Shown here piece by piece: positions 25,108-33,700 of a stretch of DNA of 47,734 nt. The translations under genes and the position numbers were made by a program. Under the pieces are notes generated by a model, which had not been told where the DNA came from, searched no databases, and was given only the letters and a program-made list of their open reading frames with translations. Positions within the stretch are counted from its first letter, which is position 1, and each line of letters begins with the position of its first letter. Location of the stretch: contig CAZOFD010000011.1 of NCBI GenBank assembly GCA_964579135.1, positions 1-47,734 on the forward strand. The letters are read 5' to 3'. This DNA comes from CAG-390 sp964579135. Its GTDB lineage: Bacteria > Bacillota > Clostridia > Oscillospirales > CAG-272.

Positions 25108-25755
25108 TTATATTATCTTCCCGTTTGAGCGCAGATAATCGCCGTACGCGTGCCGCATAGTCTGCGCGGTGCGATCCCCGGCAAAATAAGTTTTGATCGC
25201 TCCGTCGAGGAAAGAGATGTACGACGCTATCGCTTCGCCCGTGCTCTCGCCGTCGCTCGCTCCTCGGGCGAACGGACTGCGACGCAATACCATCTGCCTT
25301 TTAAAAACGCCGCCGACGTACTCCGCCGTACCCTCGTATCCCGCAGCGCGCTCCGTGGCTACCCACAGCGTCCAAAAATCGAGCAGATCGGCAAGCAACG
25401 CCGCGTTCGTCGTTCGCATCGACACGCGAAGCGCCCCCTCCGCACGGTCCGCCGCGCCGTAAAGCTCGACCGAATACCGTATGGTCGGATTGTATTTGTA
25501 CTCGAGTGCCGAGCGCAACGACATAACGGATTGCGTCGGCGGCGCAAGCTCCCTGAAATTCTCGCCCGAATAAAGCCTTGCGGCAAGTTCGTCGAAAATA
25601 TCGCTTATACGTTTTTCCGCGGTCGTAAGCGAAGCGTAATCAGCCAATATCCTGTTTATCATATTGGAGCGGTTGGTCCCGTTTTTATAAGCCAAGCGGT
25701 CTATCTCCCTGACCACCTCGTCGGCAAGCACAACGGAATAAACGCTTTTTCCCAT
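25108..25755 (-). CDS. Ribbon-helix-helix (CopG/Arc-type) DNA-binding protein with long C-terminal domain
   Basis: The 215-residue protein starts at ATG 25755, nine bases after GAGGAG. The N-terminus shows a ribbon (KSVYSVVLADEVV) and two helices (REIDRLAYKNG and NRSNMINRILADY), the layout of ribbon-helix-helix repressors, which bind DNA as dimers. The C-terminal domain of about 160 residues is not one I recognise; it has TIRYSVELY, then a helical, Trp-containing stretch (LLDFWTLWVATERAAGY) and could bind a ligand or partner. It is the first gene before clpB. Two TTATATAA boxes overlap its promoter and are good candidates for autoregulation. Confidence 0.72.
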   Translation of the reverse strand: MGKSVYSVVLADEVVREIDRLAYKNGTNRSNMINRILADYASLTTAEKRISDIFDELAARLYSGENFRELAPPTQSVMSLRSALEYKYNPTIRYSVELYGAADRAEGALRVSMRTTNAALLADLLDFWTLWVATERAAGYEGTAEYVGGVFKRQMVLRRSPFARGASDGESTGEAIASYISFLDGAIKTYFAGDRTAQTMRHAYGDYLRSNGKII

Positions 25756-25850
25756 TTTTATCGTCTCCTCGCTCTTCGGTAAAGGGCGACGGCGCGAATC
25801 CCATCGCAACGTACGCCTTGCGCCGTTGCGCCCTTTATCTCATCGACAAT

Positions 25851-25879
25851 ATTGTACCACTGCTTATATAATTTGTCAA
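25851..25879 (-). promoter_or_regulatory. Promoter of the ribbon-helix-helix gene (and probably clpB)
   Basis: On the minus strand TTGACA (25874-25879), 17 bases, TACAAT (25851-25856). The expected start is near 25844, giving a leader of about 90 bases. Confidence 0.85.
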
Positions 25880-25892
25880 CACTTTTATATAA
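25864..25892. promoter_or_regulatory. Paired TTATATAA operator candidate
   Basis: Two copies of the palindrome TTATATAA (25864-25871 and 25885-25892) have centres 21 bases apart, two helical turns. One lies in the promoter spacer and the other just upstream of the -35 box. This is a typical arrangement for a cooperative ribbon-helix-helix repressor. Confidence 0.45.
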
Positions 25893-26644
25893 ATATTTTT
25901 GCATTTTTCAAAATTATGTTCTTACGCACCGAATGGCGGCGCAGACCGTCCGCCGCAAGCGCGAACAGATCTTGCGACCGCGCAAAATCGCACCTACGCG
26001 ACGCCGAGATATAAAAATCCGTCTCGTTTTCCCGCGGTGCGCAAACGTGCAAAATCATATGTCCTCGGTACCGAAGAAATATATAAGCGCAGCACCGTCT
26101 CGTCGCCGAGACGCAAAACGCGCCAAAGCGCACCGTTCCCATACCAAGGCACACAAACGCCTCGCCGATATCAAAAGTCGCCGGCTCACCTCTCCGCACC
26201 CAAGACTCGCAAGACACGCGAAAATCCGCCTCGCAGCCGCGACGTGTAAACGCGAAAAAAGTGTGCCTCGTCGGCTCGCGTTGCGCAACCGTCGCCCCGC
26301 GGGCGGCATTACGCTCTCCTTGTTCCCCTTTATGTTCTGCTTGCCCCCTCTTTGTTCCCCTTTGCGTTCTGTTCGCACCCTCTTTGTTCCACTTTACGTT
26401 CCGTTCGCCCCCCTTTGCGTTATATTCGCGCTCTCTTCGCGCCCCTTTACACTGTCTTTGCACTCTTTCCGCACTCTCTGCGCCCTCTTAGTCCCGCCCC
26501 ACTCCGTCCTTAGGATACCCGCCGAAAAACGACGAATTCGGCGGCGATAACTCCAACGGAACGAGCATTTTCGTCAATTTCGGCGCGGCTGCAATTTATT
26601 TTTATCGTTCGGTTAATTTTTTGAAAAAATTTTATCATATTATA
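25893..26644. other. Intergenic stretch with no supported gene
   Basis: About 750 bases lie between the ribbon-helix-helix promoter and the SipW promoter. Both strands have open frames of up to about 230 codons, but their products are Arg/His/Cys-rich, lack ribosome binding sites and resemble no family I know. The stretch contains the 32-base tandem repeat and pyrimidine-rich sequence after it. It may be decayed coding sequence. Confidence 0.55.
26323..26417. repeat. Three imperfect 32-base tandem repeats, pyrimidine-rich
   Basis: Units at 26323-26354, 26355-26386 and 26387-26417 follow the pattern TTCCCCTTT, then GTTCTGTTCGC, then ACCCTCTTTG, differing at several positions. Shorter related CCCCTTT/CTCTTCGC pieces continue to about 26480. 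There is no spacer, so this is not a CRISPR. Confidence 0.75.
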
Positions 26645-26673
26645 TTGAAATTTAAGCCGAAAAATGCTATTAT
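26645..26673 (+). promoter_or_regulatory. Promoter of the SipW/fibre locus
   Basis: TTGAAA (26645-26650), a 17-base spacer and TATTAT (26668-26673) lie in AT-rich DNA. Transcription should begin near 26680, about 97 bases before the sipW start. Confidence 0.75.
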
Positions 26674-26746
26674 TAACTACAAGTTTTAACGGGTTTTATA
26701 TGACGTATGCATATTCGCGCCCGACGCACGTATTCTCTTACCGCAC

Positions 26747-26764
26747 AACGTTATACATAACGTT
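26747..26764 (+). promoter_or_regulatory. Palindrome in the sipW leader
   Basis: AACGTTAT-AC-ATAACGTT is a perfect 8-bp inverted repeat ending 12 bases before the sipW ATG. It lies where a ribosome binding site should be; no purine-rich site is seen there. It may be a repressor operator or an RNA hairpin (7-bp stem, TACA loop) controlling translation. Confidence 0.5.
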
Positions 26765-26776
26765 TTCACTGCTAAA

Positions 26777-27532
26777 ATGAACGATAAAAAGAGATCTCGA
26801 AACAAGATCAAAAAAATATGGAACGCCGTTACGACGGTGATCGTCGTGTTGGCTGTTTTGCTCGCCGTCGCCGTTGTCGGCGGATACCTTTTCGGCGTAA
26901 AGCCTTACGTGGTTTTGTCGGGCTCGATGGAGCCCGTTTACCCGACGGGCTCGCTCCTCTACGTTCGCAACGTCGACGTAGAAGAGCTCGAGGTCGGCGA
27001 CAGCATCACCTTTTTGCTCGACGAAGACAAGATCGCTACGCACCGCATAATAGAGATAATCCCCGACGAAGACGACCCCGACGTTATCCGCTTTCGCACG
27101 CAGGGTGACGCCAACGACGTCCCCGACGCTACGCCCGTGCATTGCAAAAACGTGCTCGGCAAGCCGCTTTTCGCCGTACCTTACCTCGGATATGCGGTAT
27201 CCGCCGTTCGCGGGCTGTTTCGCACGCCGCCCTATTCGTATTTTACGATCGCGGGTTGCGCCGTGCTGATAGTTCTGATGTTTTTGCCCGACTTGCTCGG
27301 CGGAAGCGATAAAAAAAGCGACAAAAAAAGAAAAGACAAAAATCAAAAGGGCGAAAATCGCAGCACGAACAACGATCCTGACGACGGTGAAACCCCGGCT
27401 GCGGTCGACGGCAACGACACGCCCACAGCCCAAGCGACCGACGACAGCGGCGCAGCAACCTCGGTATCCCCGACCTGCGACCCCAAAGGCACACAAAGCG
27501 CCGACAAGGGCGACTCGGGCGAGACCGCTTAA
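26777..27532 (+). CDS. sipW: SipW-type signal peptidase I
   Basis: The 251-residue membrane protein is an ER-type (SipW-like) signal peptidase. A basic N-terminus precedes a first membrane helix (about 17-40). The nucleophile Ser50 is in SGSMEP. The general-base position has His89 in ATHRI instead of the Lys of ordinary bacterial enzymes, which defines the SipW type. RTQGDAND is the conserved box. A second helix lies at about 159-176. The last 75 residues are an unusual Lys/Asp/Thr-rich cytoplasmic tail. It begins the locus encoding five proteins with SipW-type signal peptides and should process them. The ATG has no clear ribosome binding site but a perfect palindrome just before it. Confidence 0.92.
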   Translation: MNDKKRSRNKIKKIWNAVTTVIVVLAVLLAVAVVGGYLFGVKPYVVLSGSMEPVYPTGSLLYVRNVDVEELEVGDSITFLLDEDKIATHRIIEIIPDEDDPDVIRFRTQGDANDVPDATPVHCKNVLGKPLFAVPYLGYAVSAVRGLFRTPPYSYFTIAGCAVLIVLMFLPDLLGGSDKKSDKKRKDKNQKGENRSTNNDPDDGETPAAVDGNDTPTAQATDDSGAATSVSPTCDPKGTQSADKGDSGETA

Positions 27533-27591
27533 CGACGGTATGCCGCAAGGCTCCCGAAATAAATGCTTAAATATAATTTAAGGAGGTTTTT

Positions 27592-28188
27592 ATGAAATCC
27601 AAAGTATTCAAAGCGTTGGCTGTTACCGTCAGCGCATTGTTGCTTGTTACCGCAGCGGTATTTTCGACGATCGCATACCTGCAATCCAAAGATTCCGTTA
27701 TCAACACCTTTACGATCGGCAAAGTCGCCATCACGCTTGACGAATCCAACGTCGACCAGTACGGCAACGTGCAGACAGGCGAGGCGCGCGTTAAGAGCAA
27801 CACGTATAAGCTCATCCCCGGCAGCACCTACACCAAGGACCCGGTAATACATTTTGCCGCAGGCAGCGAGGCTTCGTACGTCTTCTTTAAGATGAAGAAC
27901 GAGATCTCCGGCATCGAGGCAAGCGGCGACGACATAATCGATTATCAAATATTCTCCAACGGATGGATTTGGCTTGACAACGAGGCGGACGGCGCGATCT
28001 TCTACAAGCAGGTTGACGCAAACACCGGCAGCACCGCGATAGACCTCCCCATATTCAGTTCTTTCACCATAGCCGCCACCGCTGACGTTTCCTCTTACGA
28101 CCAAAAGTCCATCAAGATCACCGCGTACGCTATCCAAAGCGCCGGTATCGAAACCGCGGCGCAGGCTTGGGAGTACCTCAACCAATAG
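27592..28188 (+). CDS. SipW-dependent TasA/CalY-like secreted protein 1
   Basis: The 198-residue protein has a SipW-type leader: basic start, hydrophobic run, then STIAYLQSKDSVINTFTIGK. The AY-x(n)-N-FT-GKV sequence after the cleavage region is typical of the camelysin/TasA fibre family. The mature part is beta-rich (VAITLDESN, KDPVIHF, SYVFFKMKN) and ends AAQAWEYLNQ, the ending shared by the family. It would be exported, cut by SipW and assembled outside the cell. TAAGGAGG precedes the ATG by 6 bases, and the gene lies 59 bases after sipW. Confidence 0.83.
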   Translation: MKSKVFKALAVTVSALLLVTAAVFSTIAYLQSKDSVINTFTIGKVAITLDESNVDQYGNVQTGEARVKSNTYKLIPGSTYTKDPVIHFAAGSEASYVFFKMKNEISGIEASGDDIIDYQIFSNGWIWLDNEADGAIFYKQVDANTGSTAIDLPIFSSFTIAATADVSSYDQKSIKITAYAIQSAGIETAAQAWEYLNQ

Positions 28189-28327
28189 CCCCGCGCGCTT
28201 ACCGCCCCGAGTTTGAAACGGGCGATGCGGCAAAAGCCGACGCAACTCGGCTTTGCCGCCGCGCGTCCGCTTGAAAATATCTTTCCCGAATTCCAAATCA
28301 AATATTTTAAGAAAGGAGGCGAAACCG

Positions 28328-28888
28328 ATGAAATTCAACAAAAAGCAGACGATAGTATGCATCGCGGCGCTCGCACTCGTACTTTGCTTCACCGTCGGCG
28401 GCACGCTCGCCTACATTACCGCAACGACCGATCCAGTCGTCAACACCTTTACGATAGGCGACATCAAACTGACCCTCACGGAGACCGAAACGAACTTCAA
28501 GATGGTTCCCGGCAATACGATCGCAAAAGACCCCGTCGTCAAGGTCGAAAAAGGCTCCGAAAGCTGCTGGGTCTTCGTAAAGATCGATGAATCTCAAAAT
28601 CTCACGGATTATATCTCATACGAGATTGCCGACGGTTGGACCCGTCTTGATGGCACGCAAAACGTTTACTATACCATAGCAGACCCCAGTGAGCAAGACG
28701 GCGTATCTTTCCACGTTCTGAAAGGCGATACAGTCACCGTTAAAACGAGCGTTACCAAAGAGATGATGACCGCACTCGGCTCGAATCTGCCCACCCTCAC
28801 CTTTACGGCATACGCCGTTCAAAAAGCCAATATCGGCACCGCTGCCGCCGCATGGGCTCTGCTTTCAAGCACACCCTACGCCGCATAA
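28328..28888 (+). CDS. SipW-dependent TasA/CalY-like secreted protein 2
   Basis: The 186-residue protein starts at ATG 28328, seven bases after AGGAGG; the open frame upstream has no site. The leader ends GGTLAYITATTDPVVNTFTI, with the family FTIGDIKLTL following. The mature part has DPVVKVEKGSESCWVFVKID, close to the equivalent part of protein 1 (KDPVIHFAAGSEASYVFFKM), so the two are the closest pair in the locus. The end AAAAWALLSSTPYAA is also similar. It contains one Cys in the mature part. Confidence 0.83.
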   Translation: MKFNKKQTIVCIAALALVLCFTVGGTLAYITATTDPVVNTFTIGDIKLTLTETETNFKMVPGNTIAKDPVVKVEKGSESCWVFVKIDESQNLTDYISYEIADGWTRLDGTQNVYYTIADPSEQDGVSFHVLKGDTVTVKTSVTKEMMTALGSNLPTLTFTAYAVQKANIGTAAAAWALLSSTPYAA

Positions 28889-28968
28889 CGGCACCGACCT
28901 TGCGGCAGCAAGTATCCCCGACCCCGAAAACAATTCAAATAAAAGTTTTGTGAAAGGAACGTATAATT

Positions 28969-29790
28969 ATGTCTAAGAAAAAGATACTAACCCTTTGCCT
29001 CGCGGCTATCCTTGTGGTCACCGCCGTTGCGGGAGCATCCTATGCTTATCTGACCGATACCGATTCCGCTCTCAACACCTTTACTATGGGCAACGTTCGC
29101 ATCTCTCTCGTCGAGCAGCAAAGAGACGGCGAGGGCAACCTTGTCGACTTCGACCCCGAAACGGCAAAGACTCTGCTCCCCATCGTCGGCAGCGCTCAGT
29201 CGGACGCGAAAGACAAATACGGACTTACCACCGCGAAGAACTACGTAGACAAGATCGTCAGAGTTAAGAACACCGGCAAAAACGACGCGTACGTTCGCGT
29301 GCTCGTAGCCGTTCCCGCAGTCCTCGAGGACAGCCTGACGCCCAATAACAACATTCTGCACTGGAACTTCGGCAACAAGTTCACCGCAGACGGTAACTAC
29401 GACACCGAGGCGGCAACTCAGCCCGTAAACGCAGGCTGGGACACCGATTGCGTATACAAGGACGAAAAGACGACCGTAACCATCGACGGTATCCTTTACA
29501 ACGTTTACTCCTTCACCTACACCAAAGCGCTCGCTAAGGGCGAAACCACCGAACTCGCTTCTTTCGTAGGCTTCTACATCGATTCCGCTGTTGACAACTA
29601 CGTCAACGACGACGGCGAAGTAATTTACACCAAGAACGGTCAGGACGTCGATTTCGACTTCTCCGCCGGCATCAAGATCCCCGTTGTCGCAGAGGCTATC
29701 CAGGCAGACGGCTTTGAGAGCGCAAGCGCTGCTTTCGCCGCTTCCTCTTTCACAATCGCGAACGCGTTCGCGCAGTGGGTCTCCGAGTAA
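28969..29790 (+). CDS. SipW-dependent TasA-like secreted protein 3, longest of the set
   Basis: The 273-residue protein has the leader AGASYAYLTDTDSALNTFTM followed by GNVRISLVEQQ. This is the length class and motif set of TasA, the main fibre protein of Bacillus biofilms. VRVKNTGKNDAYVRVLVAVP is a typical TasA/camelysin core segment. Its codons are strongly biased to common C-ending forms (for example AAC, TAC, TTC), suggesting high expression, so it is the best candidate for the major subunit. GAAAGGA lies 10 bases before the ATG. No Cys is seen in the mature part, apart from one in VYKDE context (DTDCVYKDE). Confidence 0.84.
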   Translation: MSKKKILTLCLAAILVVTAVAGASYAYLTDTDSALNTFTMGNVRISLVEQQRDGEGNLVDFDPETAKTLLPIVGSAQSDAKDKYGLTTAKNYVDKIVRVKNTGKNDAYVRVLVAVPAVLEDSLTPNNNILHWNFGNKFTADGNYDTEAATQPVNAGWDTDCVYKDEKTTVTIDGILYNVYSFTYTKALAKGETTELASFVGFYIDSAVDNYVNDDGEVIYTKNGQDVDFDFSAGIKIPVVAEAIQADGFESASAAFAASSFTIANAFAQWVSE

Positions 29791-29893
29791 TCCGCAACCG
29801 TTAAACTTTTAAACCAACACAACCTTTCTCCGCTCGGGTTCGCACTCGCGCCGGTTCGCCGGCAACGACAAAAGCGGAAACATATCTGAAAAA

Positions 29894-30568
29894 ATGAACA
29901 AAAAAAAGATTTTAACAATTGCTTTGGCTGCTATCATAGCGGTCATATCGATAACCGGTGCCTCTCTCGCGTATTTTACGGATACCAAAACCGCAAAAAA
30001 CGTTATCACGATGGGCAGCGTTAAGATCACGCTTGACGAGGCGCCCGTCGGCGCCGACGGCAAAAAAACGACCGGCGATCGCGTTGAGGGCGGCATTACC
30101 TACGGCGTCGAAGCCGTTTATCCCGGAGCCGTTATCGACAAAGACCCGACCGTGCACAACGTCGGCAAAAACGGCGCGTATATCCGCGCAAGCGTTAACG
30201 TCAGCGACTGGATGAACGTCTGCGCGGCTCTCTACCCCGATTTTACGGCAACTTTCCCGAGCGAGGACTACAAGGCGTCGCTCGAGCTTCTCGTCGGCAC
30301 GCTCGGCGAGGGGTGGTCCGTCGTTAAGGTCGAGGCAGGCGACACCTTTACCATCGGTCGTTTCGACGCGAAATTCATCCTCAAATACGACGGAGTGCTC
30401 GCCGCGGGCGAAAGCACGACGGCTATATTCGAAAAGGTGATCGTTCCGACCGGTATCACGAACGAATCCGCCGCAAGCCTCAGCGAGATAACCGTTAAGG
30501 CAGAAGCCATCCAAAACAAAAACTTTACCTCTTGGGAGGAAGCGTTCGCCGCATTCGACGGAGAATGA
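29894..30568 (+). CDS. SipW-dependent TasA/CalY-like secreted protein 4
   Basis: The 224-residue protein has a leader very like protein 3: MNKKKILTIALAAIIAVIS, then TGASLAYFTDTKTAKNVITM. The mature domain has KDPTVHNVGKNGAYIRASVN, the same core as protein 3. It ends SWEEAFAAFDGE. There is no good ribosome binding site before the ATG, so expression may be low or depend on upstream translation. A hairpin (30577-30602) follows the stop codon by 8 bases. Confidence 0.82.
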   Translation: MNKKKILTIALAAIIAVISITGASLAYFTDTKTAKNVITMGSVKITLDEAPVGADGKKTTGDRVEGGITYGVEAVYPGAVIDKDPTVHNVGKNGAYIRASVNVSDWMNVCAALYPDFTATFPSEDYKASLELLVGTLGEGWSVVKVEAGDTFTIGRFDAKFILKYDGVLAAGESTTAIFEKVIVPTGITNESAASLSEITVKAEAIQNKNFTSWEEAFAAFDGE

Positions 30569-30576
30569 TCCCCGCG

Positions 30577-30602
30577 ACCTGATCCCCGCACGGGGATCAG
30601 GT
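30577..30602 (+). other. Hairpin between fibre gene 4 and the giant surface protein gene
   Basis: ACCTGATCCCCG pairs with CGGGGATCAGGT (30577-30588 with 30591-30602) around a small loop. No T-run follows, so it is not a standard terminator. It could stabilise the upstream mRNA so that subunit genes are expressed more than the giant gene. The stretch 30603-30788 then holds no gene I can support. Confidence 0.55.
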
Positions 30603-30788
30603 CAATTGCCTGCCGCACTCGTCTTCGACAAAGACGCAGCGACAGACAGAGTTTTATCAAAAGACAAAGATACGTCCGTCGCCGACGACAAAACGAAAAC
30701 GACACTTGATACAAGCGCAAAAGATAGACTTTTCACTCCCGTTTCGGCGCTCGCGCCGAGCGGATCGCACCTATATGGAGGGTAACGT

Positions 30789-33700
30789 ATGAAAAAGATC
30801 AAACTGAAAGCATTGGCGTTTTTCCTTTGTTTCGCTATGCTGCTTCCGCAATTCCCGATAGCACTTGTCGGTTTTGCGGCGGACGCGGACACAGGAGATT
30901 TCGACGTTTTCTACGACGGTAAGCCCACGGATAGCGTTACCGTTCCGTATAACGAAAGGATAGTGCTGAGCGTCGAAGAAGACGACGACGCAAATTACGC
31001 CTGGCAGATCCTTATCGACGACGAGACCGACGAATGGGTCAATATCTCTGGGCAAAAGAAATGCTCTTTGGTAGTCGGCGCCGCGCTCGTCTCCTCCGTT
31101 GCCGACAAAAACGGCACTGCCTACGTGCGCTGCAAAAAAACGGTCGGCACCTCGCAAAGCGTATCCGGCGCAGTCAAAGTAACGCTGACCGCCACCGTTA
31201 CCGAAAAGGCGGCAACGAACGCCGCGGCATCCGCAACAGCTCCAGTGCGCCGCACGGCAAAAGCGGCGACAAATCCCTCGGACGTTGCGCGCTACTCCAT
31301 AACCGTGAACTACGTTTACGAGGACGGCTCCTCCGCCTTTGACCCGTACAGCGCGAATATCGCCGCGGGCGAGGATTTCGAGTACACCGTTCACTTCCCC
31401 ACCGTGGTCGGATATCTGCCCTACTTCGGCAGTGACGGCGAGTCCACTTCGCAATACAAAATCGATATCAAATCCATCGACAAAGACTACGTTTACACGG
31501 TAACCTACAAACCCACCGCCGTTAAGTTCAAGGTCAACCACTACAAGCAAAACGTACTCGACGACCAATACGAGCTTTTCCGCACGACCGAGGAATCGGC
31601 TCTCACGGGTCAGCCCGTCGGCGACGGTCATACCATCGAGATCGACGGCTTTACCGCAATATATTACGACAAAGACGTCGTCGTCGCGGCGGACGGCTCT
31701 ACCGAGATCTCCATCTACTACGACAGAAACTATTATCTCATCACTTTCGAGCTCGGCGGCGGCTACGGCACGGATCCCGTATATACCAGATACGGCGCGA
31801 CCGTGTCCGTCAACGCCCCCCAGCGCTCGGGTTATCTCTTCACCGGTTGGCAGCTTATCGAGTGCGGCAGACGCAACGAAGCGGGGCAAACGGTGTATTC
31901 GCAGGCGACCGAAGAGGAAAAGGGTCAATATTCTCTCTCCGGCGGTCACGTCGTTCTGCCCGATATGAACCTCAAATACCTCGCGCTTTGGACGACTTCG
32001 AGCACGACCTACTCCATCGTGTACTGGAAAGAGAACGCAAATGACAACGGCTACTCCTACTGGGGCTCGCGCGTTGTCGGCGCAAAGGCAGACGGCACCG
32101 CGGACGGTACCGTCATAAGCGGCTCGTCGGTCAGCGGTTCGGACGACGTCCCCGTCTCCGTTACCACCACCGTCGTCGACGGCGAAAGCCTTAACGAAAG
32201 AGACTATTTTACCTACAACTCCGCCAAAACGGACAAAAACGTTATCGTCGAGGGCGACGGCTCTACGGTCGTTAACGTATATTACACGAGAAACGTTTAT
32301 TATCTCTATTTCACCGGCATAAGCGGCACTTGTGTGCTTAAGGAGCACACCCACAGCACGGATTGCAGCGGCAAGCTTATCTGTACGATCACCGCACACA
32401 CTCACGACGAAAGTTGCGAAAAAACGCTCGTCTGCCCCAAGGCAGAGCATACGCAGCACACCGACGAGTGCCTTATCTGCAACAAAACGGAGCACGCAAA
32501 TCATACGAAGGCGTGCTACTCCGGCGTAGGCACTAAAGCAGGTTACGTATTTTTTGCGCCGAGTAATCCGGAGCAAGGATATGTCTACCAGTCTCCGCTC
32601 GATTCTTCTCGTTACTATATATATGTTGACGGTTCTTGGTACTCCTATTCGGGCGATATCCCGACGAGCGGTAATATCGCCCCCACTACTTGCGACGGTA
32701 TACACGTGCACGGCGAGGAGTGCTATAAAGACGCGCTGCACACCCACACCGACGCTTGCTATACTTACTCCTGCAACACCGCCGAGCATATCCACACCGC
32801 CGAATGTTACGCCAAATGCACCAAGCTCGAGCACAAGCATACCACATCGTGCAACAGCGCAAGCACGAGCAACGTAATATACGTTATCGGCGCGAAGTAC
32901 GAGCAGACCATCGGCGACGAATGGCCCACCGCCGACAAATTCCCGAACGTCACTCTCCTCGGCTGGGATATCGACGGCATCTCTTCCAACACCGTTTCCA
33001 AGCGTATCAATATGACGTCGGACCTCTGCGACAAAACGGATAATCTGAAATACGCCAAGATCCTTACCGGCGGGACCAAAAAATATCTCTACTATATGTT
33101 TGAGAGCTTCGACCAAACGAGCCCCGCCGACGGCAACGACCGCAAACTTTATAAAGGCGTTTATTACGACAAGAGCGAGCTCTACTATCAGGAGGTAAAC
33201 TCGAACGGAACTTGGAATCAAAAAGAGATCCTCGGTATGAATCCCGTTGACGGCGGCGTAGTAACCTCCGGCTCTGACGTCTTCCTCTACTACACCCGCA
33301 ACCGCCACGTTATCACGTTCCACAGCGTCGGCAAAACGGTAAAAACGGTAAGCGACGTTATGTATCAAACGCCGTTCTCCTCTATCAAAGACGGCAGCGG
33401 CAACGCGATATCGACCTTTGCACCCGAGTACCCCGAAACTTACGAGCCTAACGCATATTACTTCGCAGGCTGGTACGCAACCCCCGAATGTTTCGAGGGG
33501 ACCGAAGTCGACTTTACCAAAGCCGTGATGCCCAACAGCGACACGGCGCTGTATGCCAAGTGGGCGCCCAAAACGCACACCGTAAATATTTACAAAACGT
33601 ACGACGACCTGCAGGGCGAAAAAACGCCGGTTGAGACCGAGCGAGTGCTCCACGGCAACGTTGCAAAATCGCCCGAGGCGCTGACGAACGGTAACTACAC

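Noticed and set aside
26323..26417. Possible CRISPR array
   Set aside because: Three repeats of 31-32 bases follow each other with no spacers and differ from each other; no cas gene is present.
25852..26550. Arg-rich open frames on both strands of the 750-base spacer
   Set aside because: No ribosome binding site, no recognisable domain, and composition is set by the pyrimidine-rich repeats.
30606..30785. Small gene starting at TTG before the giant surface protein gene
   Set aside because: No convincing ribosome binding site or homology; described as a spacer instead.
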